Assembly: GCA_965222505.1 (NCBI GenBank)
Contig: OZ244956.1
Span: 310,001-374,000, forward strand
DNA length: 64,000 bases
Direction: 5' to 3'
Source of the DNA: G965222505 sp965222505
Lineage (GTDB): Bacteria; Bacteroidota; Rhodothermia; Rhodothermales; DATKEJ01
Position numbers and translations under genes: made by a program
In this document: positions 1 through 9,410 of the stretch, piece after piece
How the letters are laid out: the number at the start of each line of letters is the position of its first letter
How positions within the stretch are numbered: the stretch's first letter is position 1
The notes under the pieces: generated by a model
The model's database searches: none
Seen by the model: the letters and a program-made list of their open reading frames with translations, nothing else
What the model was told of the DNA's origin: nothing

Positions 1-2568
1 TTCCCGGATGTGGGTCAGATCGATGTGACCTATACCTATCCGGCGTACACCGGCCTCCCCGCTCGTACGGAAACGGACACGGGCGATATTCGCGGCCTCG
101 CAGGATCAACAGTAACCGTCACGGTACAAACCACCGGCAACGTTGAACAGGCCGAACTGCTGCTTAATGAAACCACATCGCTACCCCTCAAAGCGTTGGG
201 GGAAGGCCAATATCAGGGCCAGATGACGCTACAAGACGAGGGGTATTACGCGGTTCATTTGAAGGATCAACAAAACAAGGCCAATAAATTCCCTGAGACC
301 TATCAGATCCTCCCGGTTGAAGATGAATTGCCTTACATCACCATTACCGACCCTCAGCGGGACGTCCGGGTGAATGCCCTGGATGAAGTGTTGGTTGCGG
401 TGAGCGTCCAGGACGATTTTGGGCTAAAGGATGCGCGGATGCGGTTTAGCGTGAACGGGGCCGAAGAACAGACGATCCCCCTCATGACAGCGCCCGAGGA
501 GACGCCCCCCACGGAAGTGAATGGCGAGCATTTGTTTTTCCTGGAAGACTATGCCCTTGAACCCGGCGACGTGATCTCCTACTACGTTGAGGCCACGGAT
601 CTCCTCCACACCGAGACCCCGGAAGCCACAGACATGTACTTCATCGAGGTGTTGCCCTTCGATCAGCAGTTTACCCAGGCCAACAACGGCGGCATGCAAG
701 GCGGGCCGCAACCCAGTGCCATCGTCCTGAGCCAACAACAAATCATTGAGGCCACCTGGAAACTGTATCGGGAAAAACGAAAGATGGACCCGGCTGAATT
801 TGACGAAAACCTATCGGCGCTGATCCGTGCCCAGGCCAACCTACGGACCAACATTCAGGAGCGTATCAACTCAACGGCCTTTTCCCTTGAGCTGCAAGCC
901 AGCGAAGACAGTCGGGTCGTGGTGGGCCACCTCCGCGATGCGGTGGCCGAAATGAAGGTAGCCGAACAAGACCTTGAAGCCGGCGCTTTGCAAAAAGCCC
1001 TCACCCCGGAACGCAAAGCCCTGACCCACCTCCTCCGCGCCGATGCCCAGAACCGTGAACGGCAGGTGGCCATGAACCGGCAAAACGGGGGGGGTAGTGC
1101 TTCGGCTACCGAAGAACGCATGACGGAGTTGATGGACCTGGAACTGGACATTGCCAAGGACAAATATGAAACACAGCAGCAGCAATCCGGCGGCAATGCC
1201 AACCAGCCGGAGATGGATGAGGCCATGCGAAAGATCCAGGAACTCGCCCGGAAACAGGAGGACCTTGCCAACCAGAGTCGGCAAGCCCAACCCAAAGGTG
1301 AAGACCAGAAACGCACCGTCGACCGCCTGAAACGGGATCAGGACGAGCTCCGCCGCCAAACCGAGCAATTGGCCGACCAGATGCGGCAAGCCGCCCGTGA
1401 CAACCCGGCCCGCGCCCGGCAGATGGAAGAAAGCCTCCGCCGCATCGCCGAAAATATGAAACAGGCCGAGCGCGACTTGCGGGAAGAGGATACCCAACAA
1501 GCACAGGCACAGCAGCAACAGGCCCTCAATGAACTTCAACGCCTCGCCGATTCGCTGAGACGCAAGGGCCAGGACGGGGTCCGGCAAGACCTGGAACAAC
1601 TGGCCGAGCATTTCGACCGGATGAAACGCGAAGAGGAGGATTTGGGGGAATCCATCCGACAAGCCGAACACAATGCCGAAGCACGAGGCGGCCTGGATGA
1701 GGAAACCAAAAAACGCCTCCAAACCCAACGGCAAAACCTGCAACAACAACTGGAAGCCCTGGAACAACAAGCCCAGGACCTGGAAGCCGGAAGCCAGCAG
1801 CAACAACCAGACATCGCCAACAAGGCCCGCAACCTGCGGCAACAGATGAACCGCGAGGAACTGGACGAGCAAATGCGGCAATCTGAAGCAGCCCTGGAGC
1901 AGGGTTGGCTGGATTACGCACGGGCACTTGAAGAGGACATCCAACGCTCGATGGGGCGTATGGAACGGCAAGTCCGCGACCTGGCCCAGGGCCTACCCCG
2001 CACCCCGGAAGAAGAACTGGCCGATGCCCTGGATGAGGTACGCCAACTCATGCAACAAATGCAGGACCTCCAGGCGCAAGCCGAGACCGCCCAACAAGGG
2101 CAGCAGCCCGGCGCACAAAACCAGCAAGGTGAATCTGATCCTTCAGAACAAGGACAGCAGGGACAACAGGGGCAGCAAGGTGGTACCCCCAATAACCAGG
2201 CCAACCCGAGCAATCAGGCCGAGGTGCGTAGAATGCAACGGCAACTGGACCGTGCCCGTGAGGCCCTGACCCAACTGCAGCGAGACCTACGCAACAATCC
2301 GGTAGCCCAACAACAGTTGCAACAACTTGAATCTGCCCTCACCCGTGCCGACAACACCGGCATCCTCCTCAAAGGCGAAGCGGCCAAAGCCTTCTTTAGC
2401 AACGAAGTGTTCAGTTCCCTCTCCCAACTAGAAATGGAACTGGCCCGGCAACTGGACCTGACGCAGATGGACAAAAAACTCTTCGGTGGCCGGAAAGGCG
2501 ACGTTCCCTCCGCCTACCGCGACCTCGTGGAGAAATACTATGAGTCCCTGGCTAAAACCAAGAACTAA
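1..2568 (+). CDS. DUF4175-like coiled-coil envelope protein (5' end outside window)
   Basis: The reading frame is open from the first base, so the true start lies outside the window; 855 residues are visible. The first 215 or so residues look like beta-rich, Ig-like modules (VTYTYPAYTGLPARTE, then a second module with VSVQDDFGLKDARM). They are followed by about 550 residues of Q/E/R-rich coiled coil with a glutamine- and glycine-rich linker near residues 700-740. This layout matches DUF4175-type proteins found beside MoxR, DUF58 and VWA genes in Bacteroidota, which are thought to act in envelope maintenance (known of the family, biochemical role unknown). The next gene, a VWA protein, starts 61 bases downstream on the same strand, with two short hairpins between. 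The missing N terminus probably holds membrane segments. Confidence 0.75.
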   Translation, partial: FPDVGQIDVTYTYPAYTGLPARTETDTGDIRGLAGSTVTVTVQTTGNVEQAELLLNETTSLPLKALGEGQYQGQMTLQDEGYYAVHLKDQQNKANKFPETYQILPVEDELPYITITDPQRDVRVNALDEVLVAVSVQDDFGLKDARMRFSVNGAEEQTIPLMTAPEETPPTEVNGEHLFFLEDYALEPGDVISYYVEATDLLHTETPEATDMYFIEVLPFDQQFTQANNGGMQGGPQPSAIVLSQQQIIEATWKLYREKRKMDPAEFDENLSALIRAQANLRTNIQERINSTAFSLELQASEDSRVVVGHLRDAVAEMKVAEQDLEAGALQKALTPERKALTHLLRADAQNRERQVAMNRQNGGGSASATEERMTELMDLELDIAKDKYETQQQQSGGNANQPEMDEAMRKIQELARKQEDLANQSRQAQPKGEDQKRTVDRLKRDQDELRRQTEQLADQMRQAARDNPARARQMEESLRRIAENMKQAERDLREEDTQQAQAQQQQALNELQRLADSLRRKGQDGVRQDLEQLAEHFDRMKREEEDLGESIRQAEHNAEARGGLDEETKKRLQTQRQNLQQQLEALEQQAQDLEAGSQQQQPDIANKARNLRQQMNREELDEQMRQSEAALEQGWLDYARALEEDIQRSMGRMERQVRDLAQGLPRTPEEELADALDEVRQLMQQMQDLQAQAETAQQGQQPGAQNQQGESDPSEQGQQGQQGQQGGTPNNQANPSNQAEVRRMQRQLDRAREALTQLQRDLRNNPVAQQQLQQLESALTRADNTGILLKGEAAKAFFSNEVFSSLSQLEMELARQLDLTQMDKKLFGGRKGDVPSAYRDLVEKYYESLAKTKN

Positions 2569-2578
2569 CCTAAAACAT

Positions 2579-2616
2579 GATCGCTGAAGCGATCACTACG
2601 AACACAACCTGTAGTG
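2579..2616 (+). other. Two adjacent short hairpins between operon genes
   Basis: Two inverted repeats sit between the DUF4175-like and VWA genes. The first is GATCGCT-GA-AGCGATC at 2579-2594; the second is CACTAC ... GTAGTG at 2594-2599 and 2611-2616. No T-run follows, so they resemble RNA processing or attenuating stems rather than a full terminator. They could tune the ratio of the two gene products; this is inference. Confidence 0.4.
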
Positions 2617-2629
2617 CGCTCCCCTGGCT

Positions 2630-4930
2630 ATGTTTGAATCCCTGTTAAAATATTCCCGCGTTCAATTTGAGGAAGGCAGCCTCGGCTTCCTGGCCGGTGG
2701 CGCATTTTGGCTGTACGTTGCCCTGTTGGCGTTGATCGTTGTGGGCATGGCGTGGATGTACCGGCGCTCCAAGCGCTACCGGTCTACGCAGCACAAAATA
2801 TGGTCTTTGGGGCTTCGCCTCGGAGCGCTGGGGCTCCTGGCGCTGCCCCTGTTTGAACCCGTCCTGATTACACCGATGGTCGTGCCCGATGAGAATTTTG
2901 TGGCCGTTATGGTCGATGCCTCATCCAGTATGTCGATAGAAGACGGGGCTACAGGCAATACCCGATTTGCCCAGGCCAGTAAACTCCTGTTTGATGAAAC
3001 AGTTGGCCTCTTCCCTGCCCTCAACGATCATTTCAAACTCCGCCTGTACAGCTTCAGCGATGAAGCCCTCCGTGCCGACAGCCTCTCGAATGTACCGACC
3101 GGCACCTCAACCAACCTGACGACGGCCCTGGACCGCGTTATGGCTGACTTCAAGGGCCTCCCTTTGACCGGTATCGTCCTGCTCACCGATGGCGGAGACA
3201 ACAGCAACGATCGTCCACAGGAAAAAGCTGAAGTCCTGCGCAGCCTGGATGTACCTCTGCACATTGTGGGCCTCGGTAAGGAACGTATTGAACCCGAACG
3301 AGAACTCCTGGATGTGGCCGTAACCACGGCTGTCGAGCAGACCACCGGGGCCGAAATCGACGTTAAGGTCCGAAGTTGGGCCAATGAACCTACACCGGTG
3401 GATATCCACATCTTGCAGGATGACCAACGGGTGTTTACCGAACAACACCGCCTCAAGGGGTCCGGCAAAATCGACCAGTTCACCCTCTTCTTTGAACCGA
3501 CGCGGGAAGGGGCCCACGAATATACCGTCCAGGTGGCCCCGGCTGAAAACGAGGACAACCTTGCCAACAATACCCAGAACCTCCTGATCAACACCCGGAA
3601 AGACACCTTACGGGTGCTGTATGTGGAAGGCCACCTGCGGCGGGACTTCAAGTTTATCAAGCGGGCTTTGCAAGACGATCAGGTGATCGATTTTACCTCA
3701 GTCTCCCGTACCGGCCCAGGCAAGATTTACCGTCAGGGCATACGGTCTCCGAATGAATTGGCGGGTGGGTTTCCTACGACGGAAGCCGAACTGAACCAGT
3801 TTCATGCTATTCTGGTTGGGGACATGGAAGCGGCGGCATTTACCCCGGAGCAACTCCTGCTCATTGAGCGGTTTGTACGTGTGCGCGGCGGAGGTTTCCT
3901 GATGTTGGGTGGGCGCAACAGTTATGTGGAAGGAAGCTACAACGATACCCCTATTGCTGATGTATTGCCCGTAGAACTGGACCTGTCCCGGCGCACAGTA
4001 ATCCCCCCGGCCTTTTCCAATCCTAATGAACCCCCAGGCGAACAGGGCTTTGCCTTCTTGCCCACCCCGGCTGGCCTTGAGAGCCCGATCCTCAAACTTT
4101 CTCCGGATGCCGGGACGAACCGGGCTCGCTGGGCCAACATCCCCGGCCTGACCAGCATCAACTTCCTGGGTGCCGTCAAACCCGGTGCCGTAGTCCTGGC
4201 TGAAAAGCCCAACGACGACTACGGCGAACGGGAACCCCTTCTGGTGATTCAGCGCTATGGCCGAGGCCGATCCGCTGCGCTCCCAACCGCAAGCACCTGG
4301 CGCTGGCAAATGCTCCTCCCCGCCGAAGATGTCCGCCACGAACGATTTTTCCGCCAACTGATTCGGTGGCAAGCCACAGGAGCACCGAAACCTGTAGACA
4401 TCGATCAAGCTGAAACCCGGTTTACCCCAGCGGATCCCGTTCCCGTGGCCGTGAATGTGTATGATGACGGTTATGCACCCCAATCCAATGCCTCCGTCGA
4501 GGCCACCCTAACCTTGCCCTCTGGACAAACCAGGAATCTCCACCTTCAACCAGCCCTGGCTGAAGACGGTGCATACACCACCACCTATTATCCACAGCAA
4601 GAAGGGATGTATAACCTCAATGTAAAGGCCAGCGTAAATGGGCAAACCATCGGCACAGACCGGCAACATTTCCTGGTTCGTCCTTCCAAGCAGGAATTTG
4701 CCAATGCTACCCTGCAACGCCCGTTCCTCGAAAACCTGGCGACCGCCAGCAACGGCACCTATTACACCCCGGACCAAGCGAACACCTTGCCAGACAATCT
4801 GATGAGCCGCCGTACGGCCACATCCGTGTTTCAGGCCGATTACCTCTGGGATATGCCGCTGCTGTTCGGTCTGGCCCTGGTGCTCCTTTCGATTGAATGG
4901 ATCACCCGCCGCCGGAGGGGCTTACCGTAA
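2630..4930 (+). CDS. VWA-domain membrane protein with glutamine-amidotransferase-like region
   Basis: A 766-residue protein. Two N-terminal membrane segments (about residues 20-45 and 58-80) precede a von Willebrand A domain with a complete MIDAS: DASSS near residue 100, the TGTSTNLTTAL threonine loop and LLTDGGDNS. The middle part (YVEGHLRRDFKFIKRAL, then GGGFLMLGGRNSY) resembles the class I glutamine-amidotransferase-like fold often fused to these VWA proteins. A last membrane helix (MPLLFGLALVLLSIEW) and a basic tail close the protein. The architecture is typical of large BatA-related VWA proteins in MoxR/DUF58 operons. The gene ends in a 1-base overlap with the next start. Binding partner and target are unknown. 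Confidence 0.8.
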   Translation: MFESLLKYSRVQFEEGSLGFLAGGAFWLYVALLALIVVGMAWMYRRSKRYRSTQHKIWSLGLRLGALGLLALPLFEPVLITPMVVPDENFVAVMVDASSSMSIEDGATGNTRFAQASKLLFDETVGLFPALNDHFKLRLYSFSDEALRADSLSNVPTGTSTNLTTALDRVMADFKGLPLTGIVLLTDGGDNSNDRPQEKAEVLRSLDVPLHIVGLGKERIEPERELLDVAVTTAVEQTTGAEIDVKVRSWANEPTPVDIHILQDDQRVFTEQHRLKGSGKIDQFTLFFEPTREGAHEYTVQVAPAENEDNLANNTQNLLINTRKDTLRVLYVEGHLRRDFKFIKRALQDDQVIDFTSVSRTGPGKIYRQGIRSPNELAGGFPTTEAELNQFHAILVGDMEAAAFTPEQLLLIERFVRVRGGGFLMLGGRNSYVEGSYNDTPIADVLPVELDLSRRTVIPPAFSNPNEPPGEQGFAFLPTPAGLESPILKLSPDAGTNRARWANIPGLTSINFLGAVKPGAVVLAEKPNDDYGEREPLLVIQRYGRGRSAALPTASTWRWQMLLPAEDVRHERFFRQLIRWQATGAPKPVDIDQAETRFTPADPVPVAVNVYDDGYAPQSNASVEATLTLPSGQTRNLHLQPALAEDGAYTTTYYPQQEGMYNLNVKASVNGQTIGTDRQHFLVRPSKQEFANATLQRPFLENLATASNGTYYTPDQANTLPDNLMSRRTATSVFQADYLWDMPLLFGLALVLLSIEWITRRRRGLP

Positions 4931-5946
4931 TGCGAATCATTCGCCTGAGTATAATGCTTTGCTGTATGGGCCTGCTTGACCCTCTCGCCCTGGCACAAGA
5001 GGCCGGATCGAGCCATGCCCTGCTCATTGGTGGCCTGGGCGGCACACCGGACTATACCGAGACCTTTCAACGGTACCTGTTTGATACCCGGCAAGCCCTC
5101 ATTAACCGGCACGGCTTTGCAGCCTCTCACATCACCGTACTGGCCGAAGCCAACATTCAGGAGGCTAATTTTGTGGACGGCCTCTCTGATGCCGAGACCA
5201 TCCGCGCTACCTTTTCACGTCTGGCACAGACGGTGGATGCCAATGATCGACTGTATGTGATCTTATTTGGTCATGGCAGTTATAACGGCACAGAGGCTCG
5301 CCTCAACATCCCACGTCGGGACTTGAGCGCCCTGGATTATGCAGCGCTGGTCGATGAGGTTAATGCCGAACGCATCGTGTTTATTAACACAGCCCCATGT
5401 AGTGCCCCCTTTATCGAACCCCTCTCTGGGCCAAACCGTATCCTCATGACGGCCACCCGGACCGGCTCCCAACGCAACGAGACCCGCTTCCCCAGCTACC
5501 TGGTCGAAGCCCTCTCCTCCCCGGATACAGACCTGGATAAGGATGGAAAGCTCTCCGTGCGGGAATGGTTTGTCTACGCCGCCCAAAACACCGACCGGTC
5601 CTTTGAGGCCGAAAGCCATTTGCCCACGGAAAATGCCCTCCTGGACGACACCGGAGACCAAAAAGGCCAACGCGTCGAAGAACTGGACACCACCGGCGAA
5701 GGCAACCTGGCCGGGGTTACCTACCTTCACCGTGGCGGGGTCGCGCTCGCAGATGTCTCATCCGCCCAACGGGGTGAGGCCACCGGTATGCTGCGCCAGA
5801 AAGAAGCCCTGGAATCCAACATTGCAACGCTCAAAAGCCGAAAAGCCGGAATGTATGAAGATCAATATTATGCCGATCTGGAGACCCTGTTTGTGCAACT
5901 GGCCCGTTTGAACGACCGGATCGAAGCCCTCAACCAAAGGGAATGA
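4930..5946 (+). CDS. Secreted caspase-like (clan CD, C13-like) cysteine peptidase
   Basis: 338 residues from the ATG that overlaps the VWA stop (TAATG); this start puts a signal peptide (RIIRLSIMLCCMGLLDPLALAQ) at the front, whereas an upstream in-frame start would bury it. The core SHALLIGGLGG, LYVILFGHGSYNG and VFINTAPCSAPF gives the clan CD dyad, His115 and Cys157, as in legumain/C13 and caspase-like folds. An EF-hand-like DTDLDKDGKLSVREW follows, then a helical C terminus. It is probably a periplasmic or surface processing peptidase; substrate unknown. It sits between the VWA gene and the DUF4159 gene, overlapping both by a few bases, so it is translationally coupled to the envelope operon. 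Confidence 0.7.
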   Translation: MRIIRLSIMLCCMGLLDPLALAQEAGSSHALLIGGLGGTPDYTETFQRYLFDTRQALINRHGFAASHITVLAEANIQEANFVDGLSDAETIRATFSRLAQTVDANDRLYVILFGHGSYNGTEARLNIPRRDLSALDYAALVDEVNAERIVFINTAPCSAPFIEPLSGPNRILMTATRTGSQRNETRFPSYLVEALSSPDTDLDKDGKLSVREWFVYAAQNTDRSFEAESHLPTENALLDDTGDQKGQRVEELDTTGEGNLAGVTYLHRGGVALADVSSAQRGEATGMLRQKEALESNIATLKSRKAGMYEDQYYADLETLFVQLARLNDRIEALNQRE

Positions 5947-6680
5947 TGGCCCCTTACCGAATCCGACGCGTGTTCTTTGGGGGGCTTTGCCTTATTGCAA
6001 GTAGCCTCCTCTTCCTCGGTGCACATTCGCCGGGGGTGGACGAGTCCGGCTTTCGGTTTATCAGGATACAGTACGATGTGGTGCCTTATGCCCGTGCTGC
6101 AACCTGGGCGTATGATTACCCCACAGCCGAGTACAACCTGCATGAGGCTATCGAACGCACCACCAAGCTCAACCTGGAAGGCCCTCCGCTGGTATTACGG
6201 CTCGAAGACGAGCGTATCTTTAATTACCCGATTCTCTACCTGTGCGAACCCGGCTACTGGCTGACCAACAACCAGGAAGTCGAACAACTCCAACGCTACT
6301 TCGCACGGGGCGGCTTCATGATCATTGACGATTTCCATGATTACCCTGGGATGCCAAAACGCGAATGGGACAATTTTTACTACAACATCAAACAGGTCTT
6401 TCCCGACCGAGAACCCGTCCGCCTGGACCCCACCCATCAAATCTGGTCGCTGTATTTCGACATTGACCCCGTAAGCGCCGCCTCAACCAAACCCTATTTC
6501 TCGGCCAACGACGATGTATACTTCGGCATCTTCGACGACAATGGCCGAATGATGTGCGTGATCTGTTATAACCAGGACATTGGCGACGGCTGGGAATGGC
6601 CGGACCGCAACTGGGAGCAAGCCTCAACGGTCAGCTTTCAAATGGCGATCAACTTTATCATGTATGCGTTGTCTCATTAG
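5943..6680 (+). CDS. DUF4159 domain-containing protein
   Basis: 245 residues; a signal peptide (about residues 1-28) is followed by the DUF4159 core with FRFIRIQYD, WAYDYPTAEYNLHEAIER, EPGYWLTNNQEVEQLQRYFARGGFMIIDDFHD and a C-terminal FQMAINFIMYALSH. DUF4159 has an amidotransferase-like fold and is a standard partner of VWA/BatA/DUF58 operons in Bacteroidota and relatives; its biochemical role is not established. The start overlaps the stop of the peptidase gene (ATGATG), and a second ATG three bases later is equally possible. It is the last gene of the operon; the next gene is convergent. Confidence 0.85.
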   Translation: MMAPYRIRRVFFGGLCLIASSLLFLGAHSPGVDESGFRFIRIQYDVVPYARAATWAYDYPTAEYNLHEAIERTTKLNLEGPPLVLRLEDERIFNYPILYLCEPGYWLTNNQEVEQLQRYFARGGFMIIDDFHDYPGMPKREWDNFYYNIKQVFPDREPVRLDPTHQIWSLYFDIDPVSAASTKPYFSANDDVYFGIFDDNGRMMCVICYNQDIGDGWEWPDRNWEQASTVSFQMAINFIMYALSH

Positions 6681-6712
6681 CGGGCAATCGGTTGGGCACT
6701 ACGGATCGGTCC

Positions 6713-7237
6713 TTACGGGGTATGGGTTGAATCGGCAATGAAGATGTAGGGGCGCATCTTTGCCAATTTCTTTCTGCCGATGCCTTTTACCCGAATCAAA
6801 GCATCTGGCGTGTTGAACGGCCCGTTTGTGGTACGGAATGCAATCACCCGTTCCGCCAGGCTGGGGCCGATCCCCGGTAGGCGCATCAACTGGGATTTAC
6901 TGGCTGTATTGATGTTCATCCGCGCCGGTGGCCCTTTGGCTTTCTGCCTTCTGCGAGGCAATGTATCCCTGCGTATGGATACCGGCGAAGGCAGGATTAA
7001 AGGATCTGATGATAGGACAGCCAGGGTATCCTGGGTGCTCGAAGTATCAGCCAGGGCAGATTGGAAGGCCGTTTGGAGTACGGCATATTGATCAGGATTT
7101 ACAGGAGAGCGCTGTTCCTGATACTCCTGGGCCACCAGGCCCAAACCCAGCAACCCCATCAGGGTCACCAGCGCCCAGCACTCCGTAGCCGTAATGGCCA
7201 TGTGTTGCTGAATTTTATAGATCCACCGCATACACAT
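6713..7237 (-). CDS. ComEA-like helix-hairpin-helix protein
   Basis: 174 residues: an N-terminal membrane anchor (about residues 14-36, ITATECWALVTLMGLLGLGLV), a variable linker, then tandem helix-hairpin-helix motifs from about residue 107 (MNINTASKSQLMRLPGIGPSLAERVI and DALIRVKGIGRKKLAKMRPYI). The NINTAS...LPGIG signature is that of ComEA, the DNA receptor of natural transformation. In Bacteroidota such proteins are common as single genes, and binding of DNA at the membrane is the likely role (inference). It is convergent with the DUF4159 gene and divergent from recO, with about 60 bases between the two start codons. No other competence genes are in the window. Confidence 0.75.
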   Translation of the reverse strand: MCMRWIYKIQQHMAITATECWALVTLMGLLGLGLVAQEYQEQRSPVNPDQYAVLQTAFQSALADTSSTQDTLAVLSSDPLILPSPVSIRRDTLPRRRQKAKGPPARMNINTASKSQLMRLPGIGPSLAERVIAFRTTNGPFNTPDALIRVKGIGRKKLAKMRPYIFIADSTHTP

Positions 7238-7299
7238 TAAGGACCCCTGAGCGCCAAACTACGTAACATCTACAGGTCCTTTTCCTCAACCTGATCTCG

Positions 7300-8049
7300 A
7301 TGATTTTACGTACCGAAGCCGTTGTGCTGCGTAGCCTCAACTATGGGGAAACCAGTCAAATCGTGACCCTCTATACCCGTTCCCACGGCAAAATGGCTGT
7401 GCTGGCCAAAGGTGCCCGTAAACCCAATAGTCGGTTTGGGTCTTCCCTCCAGCCGATGTCCTACAGCCAGGTCGTATTTTATTACAAGGCCACCCGAGAC
7501 CTTCAAACACTGAGTGAAAGCAGCCATGTGGTTCCCTTTCACGGCCTGAGCCGTGACCTCGCCAAACTCACCGTAGGCCTCCGTATTGTTGAACTGACCC
7601 AGGCCCTGATGCACGATGAGGAAGCCAACCCCACCGCATTTAACTTGCTGATCCAAACCCTGGCGACCCTCAACGAAGCCGAAGCCCGGATGCAGAATTT
7701 GTATCCCTACTACCAGATGCGAATGTCCCACCTGCTTGGTTTTGCACCAGCCTTTGAACGTGCTGACGTAAAAGCCCTTGACGAAAAAGGCGGCATCCTA
7801 ACCCTCGGACGCGGCACCATCCACAACCGGGGTGCGGGTATGTCGGGGATGCCGGCCTCACGCGGGGCACTACGTGCTTTCGCCATCCTGTGCCGGGCAG
7901 ACCTCGAAACCGTCATGCGCATGCACCTCTCCCCCCAGATGTACAACGAGGTCAACGTCCTCACCGAAACCTACCTCCGCCACCACATCGAAGGCCTCCC
8001 CCCCTCAAGGTCCAGCCAGGTATTGGCCCAAATGGCATCGCGGAAATAA
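7300..8049 (+). CDS. recO: DNA repair protein RecO
   Basis: 249 residues, the usual RecO length. The N-terminal OB fold begins MILRTEAVVLRSLNYGETS and continues ...LYTRSHGKMAVLAKGARKPNSRFG, both diagnostic of RecO, followed by an all-helical C-terminal domain. RecO loads RecA onto SSB-coated single-stranded DNA with RecR. The region after LLGFAPAFE, where many RecO proteins carry a CxxC zinc site, has no cysteine pair here, so this is the zinc-free type. It stands alone, divergent from the ComEA-like gene and about 97 bases before the cysteine desulfurase gene on the same strand. Confidence 0.92.
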   Translation: MILRTEAVVLRSLNYGETSQIVTLYTRSHGKMAVLAKGARKPNSRFGSSLQPMSYSQVVFYYKATRDLQTLSESSHVVPFHGLSRDLAKLTVGLRIVELTQALMHDEEANPTAFNLLIQTLATLNEAEARMQNLYPYYQMRMSHLLGFAPAFERADVKALDEKGGILTLGRGTIHNRGAGMSGMPASRGALRAFAILCRADLETVMRMHLSPQMYNEVNVLTETYLRHHIEGLPPSRSSQVLAQMASRK

Positions 8050-8146
8050 CCCAGGTGCACAAAACGATAATGAGGGCTACTCCTGAAACCCCTGATTCCG
8101 GTACCGGTTGAATCCTTCTAATCGCTCCACACTCATCCCGTGCCTT

Positions 8147-9313
8147 ATGCAAAGCCCTATTTACCTTGATTATAACGCAACAACACCGGTTGATCCTCAG
8201 GTGTTGGAGGTAATGACACCGTATTTCACGACGCATTTCGGGAATCCATCTAGTAAAACCCATGCCTATGGTTGGACGGCTGATGAAGCCGTGACCCAGG
8301 CCCGTGAACAACTGGCATCGCTCATTGGGGCAGACCCGGACGGCATCGTGTTTACCGCCGGGGCAACCGAAGCCCTGAACCTGGCCATTAAAGGCGTGGC
8401 CCGCACCTACCGGAAAAAGAGCAACCATCTCATCACGGTTCAGACCGAACACAAAGCCGTCCTCGATACATGCAAGACGCTTGAAAGAGACGGCTACGAG
8501 GTCACCTATCTGCCGGTTCAACCCAACGGAGTGCTGGACCCCACAGCGCTTGCCGAAGCGCTCCGGCCCGATACCCTGCTGGTCGCCGCCATGTGGGCGA
8601 ACAATGAGACCGGTGTGATGCATCCCATCCCCGAACTGGCCGAATTGACCCATGCGCACGATGCGCTGTTTTTGACTGATGCCACCCAGGCCCTCGGCAA
8701 AGTGCCGGTCACGGTGGAACATGTCGATTTGCTGACCTGCTCAGCCCACAAGTTTTACGGCCCCAAAGGCGTTGGGGCACTCTATATGCGCCGCCGGCAA
8801 CCTCGGGTGCGGCTAACCGCGCTCATCAATGGGGGCGGCCAAGAAGGCAGCCTGCGCGGAGGCACATTGAACGTCCCCGGCATTGTAGGTCTGGGAGCAG
8901 CAGCAGCCTTGGCCCAGGAACGCCTGTCGGTGGATACCGAAAAATGGACCACCCTCCGCGCCCTGCTGGAACAACGCTTACTGGAAAACCTGGATGGCGT
9001 CCGCATCAATGGGAGTACCGCCCCTCGGCTACCGCAGACTTCCAATGTGTCCTTTAGCGGGATCAAAGCCGGTACCCTGATCAAACACCTTCGGGAACTG
9101 GCCGTCTCGCCGGGGAGTGCTTGTTCGAGCGCGGCGACCAAACCCAGCCATGTGCTCTCGGCCATGCACCTGACCCCTGAAGAAGCTTTCTCGTCAGTCC
9201 GCATCAGCCTGGGCCGCCCGACGACGACGACCGATGTGAAACAGGCCACCAACTTGTTGGTACGCGCCATCACCAAAATTCGGTCGGAAGCCGATGCCCT
9301 GCTGGTGAATTGA
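8147..9313 (+). CDS. Cysteine desulfurase (NifS/IscS family)
   Basis: 388 residues, a PLP-dependent class V aminotransferase fold. The start is the ATG giving MQSPIYLDYNATTPV, the canonical N terminus of the family; a TTG 39 bases upstream would add unrelated residues. The PLP lysine lies in SAHKFYGPKG (Lys202) and the sulfur-carrying cysteine in SPGSACSSAA (Cys326), followed by PSHVL as in IscS-like proteins. It would take sulfur from cysteine for Fe-S clusters or tRNA thiolation. No IscU, SufBC or MnmA gene lies nearby. A second family member is encoded at 47407-48564. A copy of the palindromic repeat begins 3 bases after the stop. Confidence 0.9.
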   Translation: MQSPIYLDYNATTPVDPQVLEVMTPYFTTHFGNPSSKTHAYGWTADEAVTQAREQLASLIGADPDGIVFTAGATEALNLAIKGVARTYRKKSNHLITVQTEHKAVLDTCKTLERDGYEVTYLPVQPNGVLDPTALAEALRPDTLLVAAMWANNETGVMHPIPELAELTHAHDALFLTDATQALGKVPVTVEHVDLLTCSAHKFYGPKGVGALYMRRRQPRVRLTALINGGGQEGSLRGGTLNVPGIVGLGAAAALAQERLSVDTEKWTTLRALLEQRLLENLDGVRINGSTAPRLPQTSNVSFSGIKAGTLIKHLRELAVSPGSACSSAATKPSHVLSAMHLTPEEAFSSVRISLGRPTTTTDVKQATNLLVRAITKIRSEADALLVN

Positions 9314-9316
9314 CCC

Positions 9317-9402
9317 TAATAATGGTTCTTTGATTTTGCTGTGCAAAGGTCCAGCCAGGCGTTCGGGTAAGGCTGCACACAAAAATCAAAGCACGGATAT
9401 TA
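9317..9402 (-). repeat. Palindromic intergenic repeat, copy A
   Basis: First of four copies of an 86-87 bp element. Read on the minus strand it begins TAATATCCGTGCTTTGATTT and ends ...AAAATCAAAGAACCATTATT. The two ends form an imperfect inverted repeat of about 30 bp around a partly conserved centre (CCTTACCCGAACG). It fills nearly the whole gap between the cysteine desulfurase stop and the DUF2480 start: 3 bases after the former and 8 before the latter. It has the look of a non-autonomous, MITE- or REP-like element. Confidence 0.8.
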
Positions 9403-9410
9403 CATTCGAA

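Noticed and set aside
871..1971. Long open frame of 366 codons on the minus strand opposite the DUF4175-like gene
   Set aside because: It is the complement of a glutamine/arginine-rich coiled coil; its leucine- and phenylalanine-rich translation has no family motif and overlaps a well supported gene completely.
7961..8722. Minus-strand open frame of 253 codons across the start of the cysteine desulfurase gene
   Set aside because: It overlaps the conserved N-terminal half of the desulfurase and the end of recO and shows no recognisable motif.
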